Source of the DNA: Gammaproteobacteria bacterium
Lineage (GTDB): Bacteria > Pseudomonadota > Gammaproteobacteria > Granulosicoccales > Granulosicoccaceae
Assembly (NCBI GenBank): GCA_020444765.1
Contig: JAGRHW010000161.1
Coordinates: 1 to 7,771, forward strand
Direction of reading: 5' to 3'
DNA: 7,771 nucleotides
The notes under the pieces are model-generated. The model saw only the letters and a program-made list of their open reading frames with translations. It searched no databases and was not told the origin of the DNA. Below are positions 6,277 to 7,771 of this stretch, piece by piece. The translations under genes and the position numbers were made by a program. How positions within the stretch are numbered: position 1 is the stretch's first letter; each line of letters starts with the position of its first letter.

Positions 6277-6957
6277 ATGCCAACGCCTACGCTCGACAGC
6301 ATCGAACTCGAAACCGGCGAATCGCCGACTCACAGTATTATCTGGCTGCATGGCCTGGGCGCCGACGGACATGACTTCGAACCCATCGTCAGGGAATTGC
6401 ACTTGCCAGCAAACCTGGCGATCCGCTTTATCTTTCCGCATGCGCCGGTCCGGCCGATTACCCTCAACGGCGGCATGCCGATGCGCGGCTGGTATGATCT
6501 GAAATCACTGGAACTGGACCGTTCCTCTCAGGACCCCGAGGGCGTGCGGGATTCCTCCGAAAACGTCCTGGCAATCGTCCGGCAGGAAATGGAACGAGGC
6601 ATCGCCGCGGAAAATATTATTGTCGCCGGGTTTTCCCAGGGCGGAGCCATCGCCTTGTTTACCGCCTTGACCGGTCCCGTGAAACTCGGCGGCGTCATGG
6701 GCTTGTCGACCTATCTGCCGATGATGGCGGATGACTTTGCGCAAAAGAACAACGGCTTTAGCGATATTCCGTTTTTTCTCGCCCACGGTGAATTCGATGA
6801 TGTGGTGCAATACAAGTATGCACTGATGTCACGTGAGGCGATAATGCAAGCCGGGTTTAAACCGCAATGGCACAGTTATAAAGTCGCACACGGCCTGAAC
6901 GCCGAGGAAGTCCGGGATATTTCCACCTGGCTGCAGGGAGTCATCCAAAACCCTTAA
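6277..6957 (+). CDS. Carboxylesterase / phospholipase family alpha/beta hydrolase
   Basis: This 226-residue cytoplasmic serine hydrolase belongs to the phospholipase/carboxylesterase family (Pfam Abhydrolase_2), which includes Pseudomonas carboxylesterase EstB and eukaryotic acyl-protein thioesterases. The order of motifs is complete: WLHGLGADGHDFEP (23-36) forms the oxyanion loop, FPHAPVRPITLNGGMPMRGWYD (53-74) is the typical substrate-side loop, GFSQGG carries nucleophile S120, HGEFDDVV carries the acid D174, and AHGLNAEE carries H205. Members hydrolyse short-chain esters or lysophospholipids; the native substrate cannot be told from sequence. There is no signal peptide. ATG 6277 has AAGGA 8 nt upstream. 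The gene is divergent from lptM and 17 nt before a small unknown gene, with which it probably shares a transcript. Confidence 0.93.
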   Translation: MPTPTLDSIELETGESPTHSIIWLHGLGADGHDFEPIVRELHLPANLAIRFIFPHAPVRPITLNGGMPMRGWYDLKSLELDRSSQDPEGVRDSSENVLAIVRQEMERGIAAENIIVAGFSQGGAIALFTALTGPVKLGGVMGLSTYLPMMADDFAQKNNGFSDIPFFLAHGEFDDVVQYKYALMSREAIMQAGFKPQWHSYKVAHGLNAEEVRDISTWLQGVIQNP

Positions 6958-6974
6958 CCCGAACAGAGGGCCTT

Positions 6975-7334
6975 ATGCTGGACAAGACTGGTGAAAAACA
7001 GCTGAAAATACAGGGTATTCGCCCGTCCGAACCGCTCTGGAAGCGCGTGCCCTGCCGCGATGAAAACGGCAGAGCCTTGAGTGATTTCCGGATGCTGATC
7101 TCCGGACTCAGGAGCCGGCCCGCTCACGAAATACAAGCCCGAGTTACTAAAATACAAAGTGTTCTGGCGCGTTACCAGCAAACCGTGGTATTTGCCGACC
7201 TCAACCTCAGGATTAATCTGCTCTGGGTTTCGGTGCGCGCCGAGGCGCGGCTGGATATGGAAATCGCCGCGCAAATCCATGACCTGATTCCGGAAGCCAA
7301 GCTGCTGGCGGCCGGCGTTCGATCAGCTTATTGA
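6975..7334 (+). CDS. Small conserved-looking protein of unknown function
   Basis: A 119-residue soluble protein that I cannot name, though I recall similar short hypothetical proteins in other gammaproteobacteria. After ~35 charged residues (PLWKRVPCRDENGRALSDF), the pattern reads strand (RMLISGL, 39-45), helix (RPAHEIQARVTKIQSVLARYQ, 48-68), two strands (TVVFADLN, 70-77; RINLLWVSVRA, 79-89), helix (MEIAAQIHDLIPE, 95-107), strand (AKLLAAG, 108-114). This beta-alpha-beta-beta-alpha-beta order suggests a ferredoxin-like fold. No catalytic motif or cysteine cluster is visible. GAGGG lies 4 nt before ATG 6975, a slightly tight spacing. It follows the esterase gene by 17 nt on the same strand, so the two are likely co-transcribed. 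It ends 8 nt from the argH stop on the other strand. It is real coding by position and spacing; function unknown. Confidence 0.75.
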   Translation: MLDKTGEKQLKIQGIRPSEPLWKRVPCRDENGRALSDFRMLISGLRSRPAHEIQARVTKIQSVLARYQQTVVFADLNLRINLLWVSVRAEARLDMEIAAQIHDLIPEAKLLAAGVRSAY

Positions 7335-7344
7335 TCGGCGGTTT
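7320..7344 (+). terminator. Weak hairpin between convergent genes, possible terminator
   Basis: CGATCA (7320-7325) and TGATCG (7332-7337) are exact reverse complements around a 6-nt loop. The right arm contains the TGA stop of the small unknown gene. A further C-G and G-C pair are possible across a bulge. Only TTT (7342-7344) follows, overlapping the argH stop, so this is at best a weak intrinsic terminator for the plus-strand pair. The minus strand has no T run after it. Confidence 0.25.
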
Positions 7345-7771
7345 ATTCAAGCGCCTGAAGCCGGCTATAGCCACGTTGAATCGCCTTGGCGACCTGATCC
7401 GGCGCGGTGCCGCCGATATGGTCACGGCTGGCGACCGAGCCTTCCAGCGTCAACACCTCAAACACATCGTCTTCGATCTGCTCGCAAAACGATTGCAGCT
7501 CTTCAAGACGCATTTCGCTGAGATCGCGCCCGCTTTCGACGCCTAGCCGCACGGCCTTGCCGACCACTTCATGGGCATCGCGGAACGCCAGGCCCTTGCG
7601 CACCAGATAATCGGCAAGATCAGTGGCGGTGGCAAACCCCCGCAGGGCCGCTTCGCGCATATTATCAGCCTTGATTTCGATCGCCGGAATCATATCGGCA
7701 AAGGCGCGCAGACTGCCGAGCAGGGTATCGATGGTATCAAACAGCGGCTCCTTGTCTTCCTGATTGTCCTT
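7343..7771 (-). CDS. argH: Argininosuccinate lyase ArgH (C-terminal part)
   Basis: ArgH splits argininosuccinate into arginine and fumarate, the last step of arginine synthesis, and belongs to the fumarase/aspartase superfamily of homotetramers. The 142 visible residues begin with [17 protein letters not shown], the conserved stretch shortly after the GSSxMxxKxNPD signature loop, and continue through [13 protein letters not shown]. The C-terminal domain includes [28 protein letters not shown] and ends with [28 protein letters not shown]. The catalytic loop and first two-thirds lie outside the window, so activity cannot be judged. The frame is open to the edge and the TAA stop is at 7343-7345, 8 nt from the stop of the convergent small gene. 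The gene is on the same strand as the lptM-xerC block but separated from it by the two plus-strand genes. Confidence 0.96.
   Translation of the reverse strand, partial: KDNQEDKEPLFDTIDTLLGSLRAFADMIPAIEIKADNMREAALRGFATATDLADYLVRKGLAFRDAHEVVGKAVRLGVESGRDLSEMRLEELQSFCEQIEDDVFEVLTLEGSVASRDHIGGTAPDQVAKAIQRGYSRLQALE

Overview
The window looks like ordinary chromosomal DNA of a gammaproteobacterium. Genes are tightly packed, starts and stops overlap, and the order lptM-lysA-dapF-DUF484-xerC, with argH on one side and hslV on the other, is a familiar gammaproteobacterial arrangement. The presence of lysA inside the cluster resembles pseudomonads and purple-sulfur-type lineages more than enterics. Genus cannot be told from the sequence. 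There are no signs of mobile elements, CRISPR arrays, tRNA or rRNA genes.

Layout: (1) 1-240, minus strand: start of hslV, the peptidase of the HslUV heat-shock protease, cut by the window edge. (2) 241-503: a divergent control region with a near-consensus heat-shock (sigma-32) promoter for hslV, an inverted repeat around it and a small leader hairpin. (3) 504-2318, plus strand: a 604-residue protein, helical at the N-terminus with a PilZ-like beta-barrel near the C-terminus. It sits in opposite orientation between xerC and hslV. (4) 2326-6198, minus strand: a five-gene block read lptM, lysA, dapF, DUF484, xerC. Gaps are 4 nt, 16 nt, a 4-nt overlap and a 1-nt overlap. (5) 6199-6276: short divergent promoter region. 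(6) 6277-7334, plus strand: a carboxylesterase and a small unknown protein, probably one transcript. (7) 7343-7771, minus strand: C-terminal part of argH.

How the genes fit together: dapF makes meso-diaminopimelate, which lysA decarboxylates to lysine and which the cell also needs for peptidoglycan. LptM is a small lipoprotein tied to the lipopolysaccharide translocon. The DUF484 protein has no firm function and is coupled to xerC, the chromosome-dimer recombinase. The block therefore combines cell-envelope precursors with chromosome segregation. HslUV is under heat-shock control. ArgH is the last step of arginine synthesis.

No clearly new system is visible. The best candidates for a closer look are the PilZ-like protein with no obvious c-di-GMP arginine motif, the symmetric heat-shock promoter region, the terminator-like hairpin built from the overlapping ends of two convergent genes, and the small ferredoxin-like unknown protein next to the esterase.
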